Source: an uncultured Alphaproteobacteria bacterium (lineage in GTDB: Bacteria; Pseudomonadota; Alphaproteobacteria; Rhizobiales; Beijerinckiaceae). From it: a stretch of 10,405 bases of DNA. The notes beneath the pieces were generated by a model that was not told the DNA's origin, ran no database searches, and saw only the letters and a list, made by a program, of their open reading frames with translations. Positions 1 through 6,863 of the stretch are shown here, one piece after another. A program made the position numbers and the translations under genes. The DNA is taken from contig CALCZO010000271.1 of the NCBI GenBank assembly GCA_937903315.1, forward strand, positions 1-10,405, read 5' to 3'. The stretch's first letter is position 1. The number at the start of each line of letters is the position of its first letter.

Positions 1-1
1 C

Positions 2-364
2 CCCGCCGCCCGCCCGCCGCGCGAGGGCGACCGCCCGCGCCGCGACGACCGGACAGATCGACCACAGCAGGAGCGGCCGCGGTTCCGCGAGGGCGACCGC
101 AACCGGCCGCCACGCAGCGATACGCCACGCGGGGACAGGCCGCCGGGTGAGCGGCCGCAGGGCGATCGGCCACAGGGCGAGCGCAAGCCGTTTCGCGGCG
201 GCAAAGGCCGGCCCGAGGGTGATCGCGACAACCGCAACCGCCCGGAGCGGAGCTGGCAGAGCAGCCCGCCGGCCGACAAGCCGCGCGCCGACAAGGCAGT
301 CGATCCCGATTCGCCCTTTGCCAAGTTGCTGGCGCTAAAGGCGCAGATGGAAGGCAAGTCCTGA
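2..364 (+). CDS. C-terminal tail of a helicase-like protein (5' end outside window)
   Basis: The open frame enters from the left edge (codons start at position 2) and stops at TGA 362-364, leaving 120 residues of a longer protein. Residues 1 to about 85 are disordered and rich in Arg, Asp, Gly and Pro, with repeated GDRP/GERP/EGDR units. They are followed by a short conserved-looking end, DPDSPFAKLLALKAQMEGKS. No catalytic motif is visible. The helicase assignment rests on two points: alphaproteobacterial SUV3/mgpS-like DEAD/DEAH helicases commonly carry such basic tails and a terminal 'SPFAKL-ALK' segment, and they lie directly upstream of a small S4-domain gene, as here (4 bases between stop and next start). 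A basic disordered tail would suit RNA binding. It could instead be another RNA-binding protein with a similar tail, since nothing enzymatic can be seen in this fragment. Confidence 0.55.
   Translation, partial: PAARPPREGDRPRRDDRTDRPQQERPRFREGDRNRPPRSDTPRGDRPPGERPQGDRPQGERKPFRGGKGRPEGDRDNRNRPERSWQSSPPADKPRADKAVDPDSPFAKLLALKAQMEGKS
20..100 (+). repeat. In-frame coding repeats of the basic tail
   Basis: The 15-base word CGCGAGGGCGACCGC occurs at 20-34 and again at 86-100. The copies are 66 bases apart, exactly 22 codons, and both encode REGDR preceded by the same phase. Shorter GDRP/GERP-coding units continue to about 185. These are low-complexity coding repeats within the tail, not a mobile or CRISPR repeat. 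Confidence 0.6.
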
Positions 365-368
365 TCCG

Positions 369-662
369 ATGGAGCGCGCTGAAGGTGAAACCCGTCAGCG
401 CCTCGACAAATGGCTGTGGCATGTGCGGCTTCAGCCGACACGCAGTCAGGCCGCCGGGTTCATCCGCGAGGGCTATGCCCGCCTCAACGGCCAGCGCGTC
501 CTCGATCCGGCCAAGAGTGTTAAAATCGGCGACGTGCTGACGCTGGCGCTGCACAGTCGGACAGCGGTCGTGCGTGTCCGTGCGCTTCTGCCGGCGCGTG
601 CCGGCGCGCCGGTGGCGCTGACCGCCTACGAGCCGGTCGAGACCGGGTCACCGCCCGTTTGA
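369..662 (+). CDS. Small S4-domain RNA-binding protein (Hsp15/HslR family)
   Basis: This 97-residue protein is made almost entirely of an S4 RNA-binding domain. Residues 11-20 read RLDKWLWHVR, followed by a TRSQAA helix and a 'GYARLNGQRV-DPAKSVKIGDVLTL' turn, which is the standard S4 core found in Hsp15 and RqcP. Family members bind stalled or dissociated 50S subunits carrying nascent chain-tRNA and help recycle them, acting in the cytoplasm. E. coli Hsp15 is about 133 residues; this form lacks most of the basic C-terminal extension, which is common in alphaproteobacteria. The ATG at 369 lies 4 bases after the helicase-like stop, with a purine-rich GGAAGG at 349-354, so the two genes are probably cotranscribed and translationally coupled. 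The stop is only 3 bases from the stop of the convergent PilZ gene. Family assignment is firm; the physiological role is by homology. Confidence 0.88.
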   Translation: MERAEGETRQRLDKWLWHVRLQPTRSQAAGFIREGYARLNGQRVLDPAKSVKIGDVLTLALHSRTAVVRVRALLPARAGAPVALTAYEPVETGSPPV

Positions 663-665
663 GCG

Positions 666-1145
666 TCAGACGCCCGGTGCGGCAGGCTGGGGTTCACCCG
701 CAGCCGGCGGCATGGCGGCGTCGTTGGTCGGCTGGGTCTCGGTACCGTGCTGGGCGCCGCCGAACGACAGGTTCGGGGCAGCGCCGGACACCATCTTGTC
801 GAGCTCTTCTTCCGGCATCAGCTCGTTCAGCTTGATGCCGTAGCCATGCGCATCGATGTTCAGGATCACGCCCGCATAGGTGTTGCCGCTGACGCTGACC
901 TCGACCTTGGTGCCGCGCCGGTCAAGAATATAACTCGTCGCCTCGCGGAAGCGGATACCGCCGCGCGACAGTTCGATCACCATCCCGTCAATCTTGAAGC
1001 CCTTTTCGATGATCTCCATTTCGGCGATCAGCACGCAGCCGTGGCGCGAATGGGCGCGCATGTGGCTGCCGGTCTTGTTTTTCTTGCGGAACGACAGATT
1101 GTCGAAATAGTTCGTAATAGCCTTGGGAAGTGCGATTTTTGGCAT
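666..1145 (-). CDS. PilZ domain protein, candidate c-di-GMP receptor
   Basis: A 159-residue soluble protein with no signal peptide or membrane span. Both halves of the c-di-GMP-binding signature are visible: RAHSR at residues 30-34 matches RxxxR, and ELSRGG at 58-63 matches [D/N]xSxxG except for Glu in the first position. A beta-barrel-like stretch follows to about residue 110, and the last 40 or so residues are low-complexity Ala/Pro/Gln/Thr. PilZ proteins bind the second messenger and pass the signal to a partner; YcgR, for example, acts on the flagellar stator MotA. Here the gene is last in the minus-strand block, 22 bases after the MotA-like stop, and has its own strong ribosome site. The likely partner is therefore the MotA-like protein or the exporter (inference). 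The Glu substitution could weaken ligand binding, so c-di-GMP binding is probable but not certain. Confidence 0.85.
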   Translation of the reverse strand: MPKIALPKAITNYFDNLSFRKKNKTGSHMRAHSRHGCVLIAEMEIIEKGFKIDGMVIELSRGGIRFREATSYILDRRGTKVEVSVSGNTYAGVILNIDAHGYGIKLNELMPEEELDKMVSGAAPNLSFGGAQHGTETQPTNDAAMPPAAGEPQPAAPGV

Positions 1146-1152
1146 GTCCGGT

Positions 1153-1157
1153 CCTCC
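1153..1157 (-). promoter_or_regulatory. Strong Shine-Dalgarno of the PilZ gene
   Basis: Read on the minus strand, GGAGG stands 7 bases before the ATG at 1145, near-optimal in sequence and spacing, and lies inside the 22-base gap after the MotA-like stop. It fixes the PilZ start and indicates efficient translation independent of the gene upstream. Confidence 0.75.
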
Positions 1158-1167
1158 GTCAGGCGCT

Positions 1168-3234
1168 TCAGGAAACGTTCTTCATCAGGTCCGGCAGGCG
1201 GCCCTGGGCGGAGGTCATCAGCTTCTGCATATGCTCCAGCCGCTGGTTGACGGTCATTTCGTTGACCGGCTTTTTTGAGTCGCTGGCCTGCCGTTCGGCT
1301 GTTGCATCGACCATCGGCACCGCAACGCGCTCGGCGTTGTGGGCCGCCTCGATCGAACCGCCCGGAGCGCGCTGGGCGTTCTGGGCGCCGGTACCGACCT
1401 TGGCCAGCAGATCCGAATACGACAGGAAGATCGACTCGAACGACCGCGACATTTCGGAAAAGCCCGCAGACAGGCCGCTGTCGATCGACCGGCCAAGCAT
1501 GCGGATTTCGGTGGTCAGTTCCTTGGTGTCGCTCATCACGGTCAGCACATTGGCGGTCTCGGCCTGGCGTGAGGCGATGTCGCGCATGCTGGCGGTCATG
1601 ATTCCGAGCGCGGTGTTGAGCACCTGCGAGATTTCGCCAAGGCTCTTGACCAGCGTCGTATCCATCGACACCGACATGTGCTCGATCTGCGGCGAGACAT
1701 CGGGGCGCTGGATCAGTTCGCGGATGCCGCTGGTGATGTCGCCGCGCGTCGCCGTGATGTTCTGGACGAGATCGGAATGCAGCGCATGCATCTCGGACAG
1801 CGAGCTTTGCAGATCCTCGACCTTGTTGACGGTCTGCTCCTGGGTGCTCTGGAGCAGCCGGGTCAGGCTTCCCTGAAGCTGGGCCAGCGTTTCGAGCCGG
1901 TCGACCGTGCTGAGGTGGCTCTGCACGGCCTGATCGCTGATCTGCTCGATCTTCGAGAGCACGATTTCGGTGTTCTGCTTGCCCTGCTTGAGCGATTCGA
2001 TCTCCTGCAGCGCAATCGCCTCGAACCCCTTGGTGGTCGTGGTGCGCGCTTCCTGCAGCGAGAATTCGAGCTTGTCGAAGCCTTCGACAATGCGGTTGGC
2101 CTGGGCGTAATCGAGCTGGCGCAGCCCGTTGATGTCATCGCGGATGGTCGAGAGCGCGGTGATCGCACGGCGCATGCTGTCCTGCTCGGCCGTCAGGCGC
2201 TCCATCTGCGCCAGCGTCGCCATCAGCGCGTCGTTCTCTTCCTTGCGGCGTTCAGCCAGCGCCATGACCGCATCGGCCGTGCGCTCGAAGGTGTGGTTGG
2301 TCGAGCGCATCGCCGTGATGATCGCCGCCACGCCCGGCGCGGCCATGAAGGTCGCGTCCTGGACCGGCGAGCCGTCGGCGTTGCTGTAGCCACCGCCACC
2401 GGCCCCGGCGCCAGCGCCCGAGCCGGAATCGCTGCCCGTATTCTTCTCGTTCTCGATCTGGGCGATGCCCGCCAGCCAGGCTTCGAATTCAGCCTTGATC
2501 GCATGGGCCGCCGAATTGACGAACCGGTTGACAAGGCCGATCACGAGCGAGGTGAACAGGCCGAACAGCGAGGCGGCAAAGCCCGTCGCCATACCGGTCA
2601 GCGGTGCCTTGAGGTCGCGCAGCAGGTTCTTCATGGCGTCGCCCGAACCGGAATCGGCATTGGCAAGACCGCCGATGATGCCGCCGACCGAAGCAACCAT
2701 TTCCATCAGGCCGATAAAGGTGCCGATAAGGCCGAGAAAGACCAGCAGGCCGCTGAGATACTGCAGCAGCGACCGCTTCTGGGAGTTCGAATGGTCGATC
2801 GCCGACACCAGATTCTGCATGGTGGTGACGGAAATCTGCATCTGCTTGGTGCGATGCAGTTCTTCCAGAATGAGATCGTAGAGATGGCCGAACAGCTGCG
2901 GATGGTAGAAGACCGTGCCCTTTTCCAGACACCGGTAGTGACGCCAGAACGGATCTTCCTTGGACCGGACCGCGTTCTGCTGGATGTCAGAGTAGGTCTC
3001 CTGAAGCGCCTCGAACGCCAGGCGCTCGTTGGTCATCTCGAGAAGGTCGCGGAAGGCCAGGATCGAGCCGAAGAAGAAGACCCCGAAGATCATCCCGTTC
3101 AGGTAGACGTTATGGCCGATGCCTTCGATAATGAAGTGCCATTGCCATGTGCCGAGGACAGCGAGAAATGCATAGATGACCCCCATGCGGATCATCTGTG
3201 TCCGGATTCCCGACCTTATGCTGGACTCACGCAT
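1168..3234 (-). CDS. MotA/TolQ/ExbB-like proton-channel protein with long cytoplasmic helical tail
   Basis: 688 residues. Hydrophobic spans lie near residues 17-36, 45-61, 156-190 and 212-239. The third contains LGLIGTFIGLMEMV and the fourth LTGMATGFAASLFGLFTSLV, the core helices that line the channel in MotA, TolQ and ExbB. As in that family, a large cytoplasmic segment (about 62-155) separates spans 2 and 3. After span 4 comes a Gly/Ser/Ala linker (about 267-282), then some 400 residues rich in Glu, Gln, Leu, Ser and Thr that look alpha-helical and coiled-coil forming. MotA is about 295 residues and TolQ/ExbB about 230-245, so the tail is a large addition. The gene follows the MotB-like gene by 97 bases and precedes PilZ. 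The expected product is an inner-membrane oligomer (five copies in relatives) that passes ions and drives motion of its MotB-like partner. Proximity to type I secretion genes recalls SiiB of Salmonella. ZorA of Zorya defence also has a long tail, but no other Zorya gene is seen. The ATG at 3234 has AAAGGG 9 bases upstream. Confidence 0.85.
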   Translation of the reverse strand: MRESSIRSGIRTQMIRMGVIYAFLAVLGTWQWHFIIEGIGHNVYLNGMIFGVFFFGSILAFRDLLEMTNERLAFEALQETYSDIQQNAVRSKEDPFWRHYRCLEKGTVFYHPQLFGHLYDLILEELHRTKQMQISVTTMQNLVSAIDHSNSQKRSLLQYLSGLLVFLGLIGTFIGLMEMVASVGGIIGGLANADSGSGDAMKNLLRDLKAPLTGMATGFAASLFGLFTSLVIGLVNRFVNSAAHAIKAEFEAWLAGIAQIENEKNTGSDSGSGAGAGAGGGGYSNADGSPVQDATFMAAPGVAAIITAMRSTNHTFERTADAVMALAERRKEENDALMATLAQMERLTAEQDSMRRAITALSTIRDDINGLRQLDYAQANRIVEGFDKLEFSLQEARTTTTKGFEAIALQEIESLKQGKQNTEIVLSKIEQISDQAVQSHLSTVDRLETLAQLQGSLTRLLQSTQEQTVNKVEDLQSSLSEMHALHSDLVQNITATRGDITSGIRELIQRPDVSPQIEHMSVSMDTTLVKSLGEISQVLNTALGIMTASMRDIASRQAETANVLTVMSDTKELTTEIRMLGRSIDSGLSAGFSEMSRSFESIFLSYSDLLAKVGTGAQNAQRAPGGSIEAAHNAERVAVPMVDATAERQASDSKKPVNEMTVNQRLEHMQKLMTSAQGRLPDLMKNVS

Positions 3235-3242
3235 GCCACGAT

Positions 3243-3331
3243 ACCCTTTGCCCGATGGCCGCCCGCACGTCGGCAGCCCTCCGGTAAGAGACTCTAAAGG
3301 GTGTCTCGCAACAAACGGTTAAAGTTACCGG
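3243..3331 (-). promoter_or_regulatory. Intercistronic RNA structure with loop complementary to the MotA-like gene's ribosome site
   Basis: The 97-base gap between the MotB-like stop and MotA-like start contains nested inverted repeats. The outer pair is CCGGTAA (3281-3287) with TTACCGG (3325-3331), the latter abutting the stop codon. The inner pair is GAGAC (3288-3292) with GTCTC (3303-3307). The two left arms are contiguous; the right arms are separated by 17 bases. The 10-base inner loop reads ACCCTTTAGA on the minus strand, and its first seven bases are the exact complement of AAAGGGT at 3243-3249, the ribosome-binding region of the MotA-like gene. A hairpin or pseudoknot that masks this site would adjust MotA-like to MotB-like output. 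There is no T-tract, so it is unlikely to be an intrinsic terminator. The pairings are visible; the function is inference. Confidence 0.4.
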
Positions 3332-4213
3332 CTACTTGGCGAAAACCTTGACAAGGTCGCCATCCGCCGAGGTTCCGTCCTCGATGCGGACGAGAATGCG
3401 CTCGGGATTGAAGCCGATCGACATCAGTTCCTTGCGGATCAGCATGGCCCGATAGTAGGCGATGCGCCGCGCGTCGGTCACGCCCATGACGGTGACGTCG
3501 GCGTAGCCGCGCACCTCGACCTTCTCGGCCTTCATGATGCCCGGCGAGCGGGTCGTGATTTCCTTGAACTGGACCGTTGCCGGCTCATCGAGCTGCACCA
3601 CCCGCTTTTCGAACGAGACCGTCAGGATCGAGCCATCGCCCTTGGTGTTGGCACCGGACACGCGCTTGGCAATCTCGGTGTTGGTCGTCGATTCAATCCG
3701 CCGGTCCGGTTCGGTCTTGCCGGCCTCGATATGGTTCGGAGACGGCGGCGGCGAGACCTTCATTTCCTCATGCGGATCGGTCAGCGGCTGATCGGAAGCA
3801 GTGTTGCCGGCCAGATTGCCCTCGGTGCTGGTGGTGCTGCTTTGGGGCGACGGCAGCTTGGTCCGGCCCGAATGCGGGGTCGCAGGCGCGGGGGCGGCAT
3901 ACGATTCGCCACGCAGGGCGTGCTGGGTTGCCTGATCGGAGGCCGGCGTTTCCTGCGACTTCGGCGAGGTCTGGGCCTTAATGGCCGCAATCACCTTTTC
4001 GCGGATCTCATCGAGAGTGCCGCCGCCCTTGATGTCGATCTTGGCCGCTTCGGCAACCTGCTCGATCAGGATCTTGGAGATGTTCTGCGACATGGAGAAG
4101 ATGACGACGCCAAGGATCATCATGATGAAGGTCAGAACCATCGTCATGGTGGTCAGCGCATCGACGTAACCCGGCCAGTAGTTTTCTTCCTCGCTGGAGC
4201 CTCCACCTGCCAT
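3332..4213 (-). CDS. MotB-like single-span protein with C-terminal OmpA-like peptidoglycan-binding domain
   Basis: 293 residues from the ATG at 4213, chosen because GGGGA lies 9 bases upstream; a TTG three codons earlier has no usable ribosome site. A short cytoplasmic N-terminus leads into one membrane helix (about 16-40), beginning NYWPGYVDALTTMTMVL. Asp18 aligns with the essential proton-binding Asp of MotB (Asp32 in E. coli, context YADFMTAMM) and with the ExbD/TolR aspartate. Residues about 45-190 form a low-complexity periplasmic linker rich in Pro, Ser, Thr and Gln. Residues about 196-293 resemble a divergent OmpA-C/MotB-C fold: GYAD with Asp239, and YYRA with Arg255, occupy the positions that contact meso-diaminopimelate in OmpA. 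The protein would be anchored to the cell wall and move relative to, or be gated by, the MotA-like ring encoded next. The closest functional parallel is SiiA of the Salmonella giant-adhesin system. The missing LSxxRA consensus and short C-terminus make wall binding less certain than the channel role. Confidence 0.83.
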   Translation of the reverse strand: MAGGGSSEEENYWPGYVDALTTMTMVLTFIMMILGVVIFSMSQNISKILIEQVAEAAKIDIKGGGTLDEIREKVIAAIKAQTSPKSQETPASDQATQHALRGESYAAPAPATPHSGRTKLPSPQSSTTSTEGNLAGNTASDQPLTDPHEEMKVSPPPSPNHIEAGKTEPDRRIESTTNTEIAKRVSGANTKGDGSILTVSFEKRVVQLDEPATVQFKEITTRSPGIMKAEKVEVRGYADVTVMGVTDARRIAYYRAMLIRKELMSIGFNPERILVRIEDGTSADGDLVKVFAK

Positions 4214-4346
4214 CGGAACCAATCCCCAAAACGCGACGAGACACCGCTCGGATGCGGACGTCTGCCCACAGTCTTACCGCGCAGAGCCTGCAAAAATCGT
4301 TAATTGACGGTCAGTAAGGACGCGAGATTTGTCTTTATTCGCCGGT
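4214..4346 (-). other. 133-base gap between exporter and MotB-like genes
   Basis: This AT-richer gap follows the ABC stop. It holds the GGGGA ribosome site of the MotB-like gene, 9 bases before its ATG. I looked for paired -35/-10 hexamers and for a hairpin followed by a T-run on the minus strand and found nothing convincing. The gap is long enough for an internal promoter that would let the channel/PilZ genes be expressed apart from the exporter, but the sequence does not prove one. Confidence 0.3.
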
Positions 4347-6863
4347 TCAGGCCGCCGGCTGGCTGAGTTTTTTCAGCACTTCGGCCTTGGGGCCATCGGC
4401 GATGATACGGCCGCCGTCCATCCAGATGATCCGGTCGACCAGACCAAGCAGCGGTGCACGGTGGGTGGCGACGATCAGGGTCCGATCGGCGAGCGTGTCC
4501 TTGAGATCGCGGACGATGCGCGCCTCGAGCGCGTTGTCCATCGCCGATGTCGGCTCATCGAGCACATAGGTCTGCGGGTGCTCGGCGAGCAGGCGGGCAA
4601 GGGCAACCGACTGGCGTTCGCCGCCCGACAGCCGTTCGCCGCGCGAACCGACCCGCATGCCGAAACCGGCGGCGTTGCGCGCGGCAAATTCCTTGACGCC
4701 GCTGATGGTGATCGCCCGCTCGAAATTGGCAGCGCCCATCACCTCAAGACCGAACGAGAGGTTGGCCTGGAGCGTATCGTCGAACAGCACCGTGTCCTGG
4801 CGCATGAAGCCGAGATTGCGCCGGATCGCACGGGGAGACAGCTGGCGCGCATCCTGGCCGTCGATCATCAGCGTGCCTTCGGCCGGTTCGTAGATGCGGG
4901 TCAGCAGGCGCAGCAGCGTGCTCTTGCCCGAACCGACCCGACCGATCAGCCCAATCTTCTCGCCCGGCCGGATGTCGAGCGTGATGTCCTGAAGGCACGG
5001 CGTCTGCTCGCCCGGATAGGTGAAACTGACATTGCGCAGCGCGATATGGCCCTCGACCGGAGCGTCCTCGCGGGCCTCGGTGGTGTCGCCTGCCTGTTCC
5101 TGCGGCATGGCGAAGATGTTGTGCATCAACTGGGCGGCGGAGGACAGCTGGTGCGCCCGGTGGATCAGCGCCATCAGCTGACTGACCGGCGTCATCATCC
5201 GCCCGATCAGCAGCACGGCGGCGGTCATCGCGCCGATGGTCATCATGCCGGTCGAGATTTCATAGACGCCGATGATCATCGCCAGCACGGTCACCGCCTG
5301 CGCGATCACCACGGAGGCCTGACCGGCAAAATTACCCTGCAGGCGGTTGAGGTGGCTGGCATAGCTGGAGGCGTCGACCAGCCGCTCCCAGCGGCGCAGC
5401 AGCATTCGCTCGGCCCCGGTTGTCTTGACCGTTTCCATCGCGCCCATCGTCTCGATCAGCGCATTGGTCTGGCTGCCGACATACCGCGAGTGCTTCTTGG
5501 CCGCATCCTCGCCGATGTGGCTGATCACATGAACGCCGACCATGATCATCACGCCGACGAGCGGCGTCAGCGCGACCATGCCGCCGATGGCGTAGAGCAG
5601 CGCCATGGCGAGCAGGAAGAACGGCACATCGATGGCGACGGCGACCATCAGCGCCGGCACGACGTGACACAGCGCCTCGACCTCGCGCACGCCGGTCGCG
5701 ACCGAGCCATGCGCGGTCGGGAGGTGGCGCATCTTGCCATGAACGATGCGGCTGAACATCCGTCCCTGCAAGGTGCTTGCCGTGCACAGGCCGACCGAGT
5801 CCATCAGCTTCATGCGGATATAGCGGATGGCAAAATCTGCCGCCAGGATGATGAAGACACCGAGCGAGAGCGCCCACAGCGTTTCCCACGCCAGATGCGG
5901 CACCACCCGGTCATAGACCGCCATTGAAAACAGCGGCATGGCGAACATGAACAGGTTCGACAGCACGGTTGCCAGCGCAAGCTGCCAGAGCATGCCCCTG
6001 TGCGCGCCGAACATCTCGGATGCGACCGTCGTGAAGATGCCCGCGAACCCGCCCTTCGGCGCAGGCGGTGCGACGACGGCGGCGATGTCGCCTGCTCCGG
6101 ACGGGGCGGGCTTTGGCTTGACGAAGAAGATCACGCCCGAGAGCAGCGACTGGAGCCGGCCGAGCGGCACGGATTCGACCGTGTCACCGTCCTGCTTGAG
6201 TACGGTGCCGGCATCGGGCTTGCCGACAAGAATGTGGCTGCCACCCTCGCGATCAAGCGCGATGCAGGGGAAATCCTTGTCTTCCAGCGCCTTGACCGAT
6301 TTTTCGGCATAGCTGACGCTGACCCCGCGATCGGCGGCGACCTCGGCCAGTTCCTCGGGCATGGCGAGATCGCCGGCGCCCCGGTGTACGGAATCGGACG
6401 GGCGGCCGTTGCGGAACCACCCTGCGGCGATGCGCCGGACATCGGCGATGAGATTGCCGCCGGTCAGTGGCGTGCCGCCCGGTGTGTCGGCCTTGGCCGG
6501 CAGTGCCGGTTCGTCGGCAAAGTCGCCGCTGCGTTCGGCGGTATCGCGCGCCTCGAGTTCGCGGGCGAACCGCTCGATCGACTGGGTCATCGCACTGAGC
6601 GTGGCGGGAACAGGCAGCGGTTCGGGCTGCTGCGCCGCCGGTGCGGCACCCGATGCGGCGGATGGCTCGCAGGTTGTGGCGGCATCAGCGGCGGGCAACG
6701 GGGCAGCCGGCGCCTCTGCCATGGCGTCCAAGTCGGGCATTACCGGTTCAAGGGCACTGTCCGGCTCCACAGCGACGAGCGAGGCGGCGTCGACCCTGCG
6801 CCGGTAGGCTTTGGGCTCGAACCGCGTCTTGAGGTCATCGAACAGGGACTTGACGTCGGTCAT
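4347..6863 (-). CDS. Type I secretion ABC transporter (permease-ATPase) with C39-like domain
   Basis: 838 residues from the ATG at 6863 (MTDVKSLF). An in-frame GTG at 6914 would add 17 residues of unconserved appearance. Domains in order: a disordered Ala/Pro/Asp-rich N-terminus (about 1-130); a degenerate C39-like peptidase domain (about 137-249) without the catalytic Cys; a six-helix exporter membrane domain (about 278-583) containing AMPLFSMAVYDRVVP; and an ATPase domain with Walker A GRVGSGKST (641-649), Q-loop Gln689, signature LSGGE (745-749), Walker B YVLDEP (766-771) and H-loop His801. This is the architecture of RTX exporters such as HlyB and LapB, which move unfolded proteins from cytoplasm to exterior through an adaptor and a TolC-like pore. 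Cys-less C39-like domains bind substrate without cleaving it, so the cargo probably has a C-terminal secretion signal. Relatives are about 710-720 residues; the excess is the N-terminal extension. The adaptor gene is divergent and the channel genes follow downstream. Cargo identity cannot be told from the window. Confidence 0.93.
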   Translation of the reverse strand: MTDVKSLFDDLKTRFEPKAYRRRVDAASLVAVEPDSALEPVMPDLDAMAEAPAAPLPAADAATTCEPSAASGAAPAAQQPEPLPVPATLSAMTQSIERFARELEARDTAERSGDFADEPALPAKADTPGGTPLTGGNLIADVRRIAAGWFRNGRPSDSVHRGAGDLAMPEELAEVAADRGVSVSYAEKSVKALEDKDFPCIALDREGGSHILVGKPDAGTVLKQDGDTVESVPLGRLQSLLSGVIFFVKPKPAPSGAGDIAAVVAPPAPKGGFAGIFTTVASEMFGAHRGMLWQLALATVLSNLFMFAMPLFSMAVYDRVVPHLAWETLWALSLGVFIILAADFAIRYIRMKLMDSVGLCTASTLQGRMFSRIVHGKMRHLPTAHGSVATGVREVEALCHVVPALMVAVAIDVPFFLLAMALLYAIGGMVALTPLVGVMIMVGVHVISHIGEDAAKKHSRYVGSQTNALIETMGAMETVKTTGAERMLLRRWERLVDASSYASHLNRLQGNFAGQASVVIAQAVTVLAMIIGVYEISTGMMTIGAMTAAVLLIGRMMTPVSQLMALIHRAHQLSSAAQLMHNIFAMPQEQAGDTTEAREDAPVEGHIALRNVSFTYPGEQTPCLQDITLDIRPGEKIGLIGRVGSGKSTLLRLLTRIYEPAEGTLMIDGQDARQLSPRAIRRNLGFMRQDTVLFDDTLQANLSFGLEVMGAANFERAITISGVKEFAARNAAGFGMRVGSRGERLSGGERQSVALARLLAEHPQTYVLDEPTSAMDNALEARIVRDLKDTLADRTLIVATHRAPLLGLVDRIIWMDGGRIIADGPKAEVLKKLSQPAA

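Noticed and set aside
663..673. GCGTC-A-GACGC palindrome at the convergent S4/PilZ stops as a terminator
   Set aside because: A five-base arm with a one-base centre cannot form a useful hairpin and there is no T-run; more likely chance.
1678..3297. Long plus-strand reading frame (539 codons) opposite the MotA-like gene
   Set aside because: It is the antisense shadow of a gene with clear membrane and channel motifs; its product is dominated by Arg, Asp, His, Gln and Leu with no recognisable domain, typical of GC-rich antisense frames.
1168..4213. Flagellar stator motA/motB
   Set aside because: No flagellar genes are nearby, the MotA-like protein is more than twice the usual size, the MotB-like C-terminus is divergent, and the genes lie with type I secretion genes, so flagellar names would mislead.
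1168..4213. Zorya anti-phage defence (ZorA/ZorB)
   Set aside because: The long-tailed MotA-like plus MotB-like pair is reminiscent, but no ZorC, ZorD helicase or ZorE nuclease is present, and the neighbours are secretion components. The helicase-like tail at the left edge is on the other strand beside an S4 gene and fits a housekeeping locus.
4329..5927. Long plus-strand reading frame (532 codons) opposite the ABC exporter
   Set aside because: Antisense to an ATPase domain with every catalytic motif intact; the product is His/Asp/Arg-rich low complexity with no domain.
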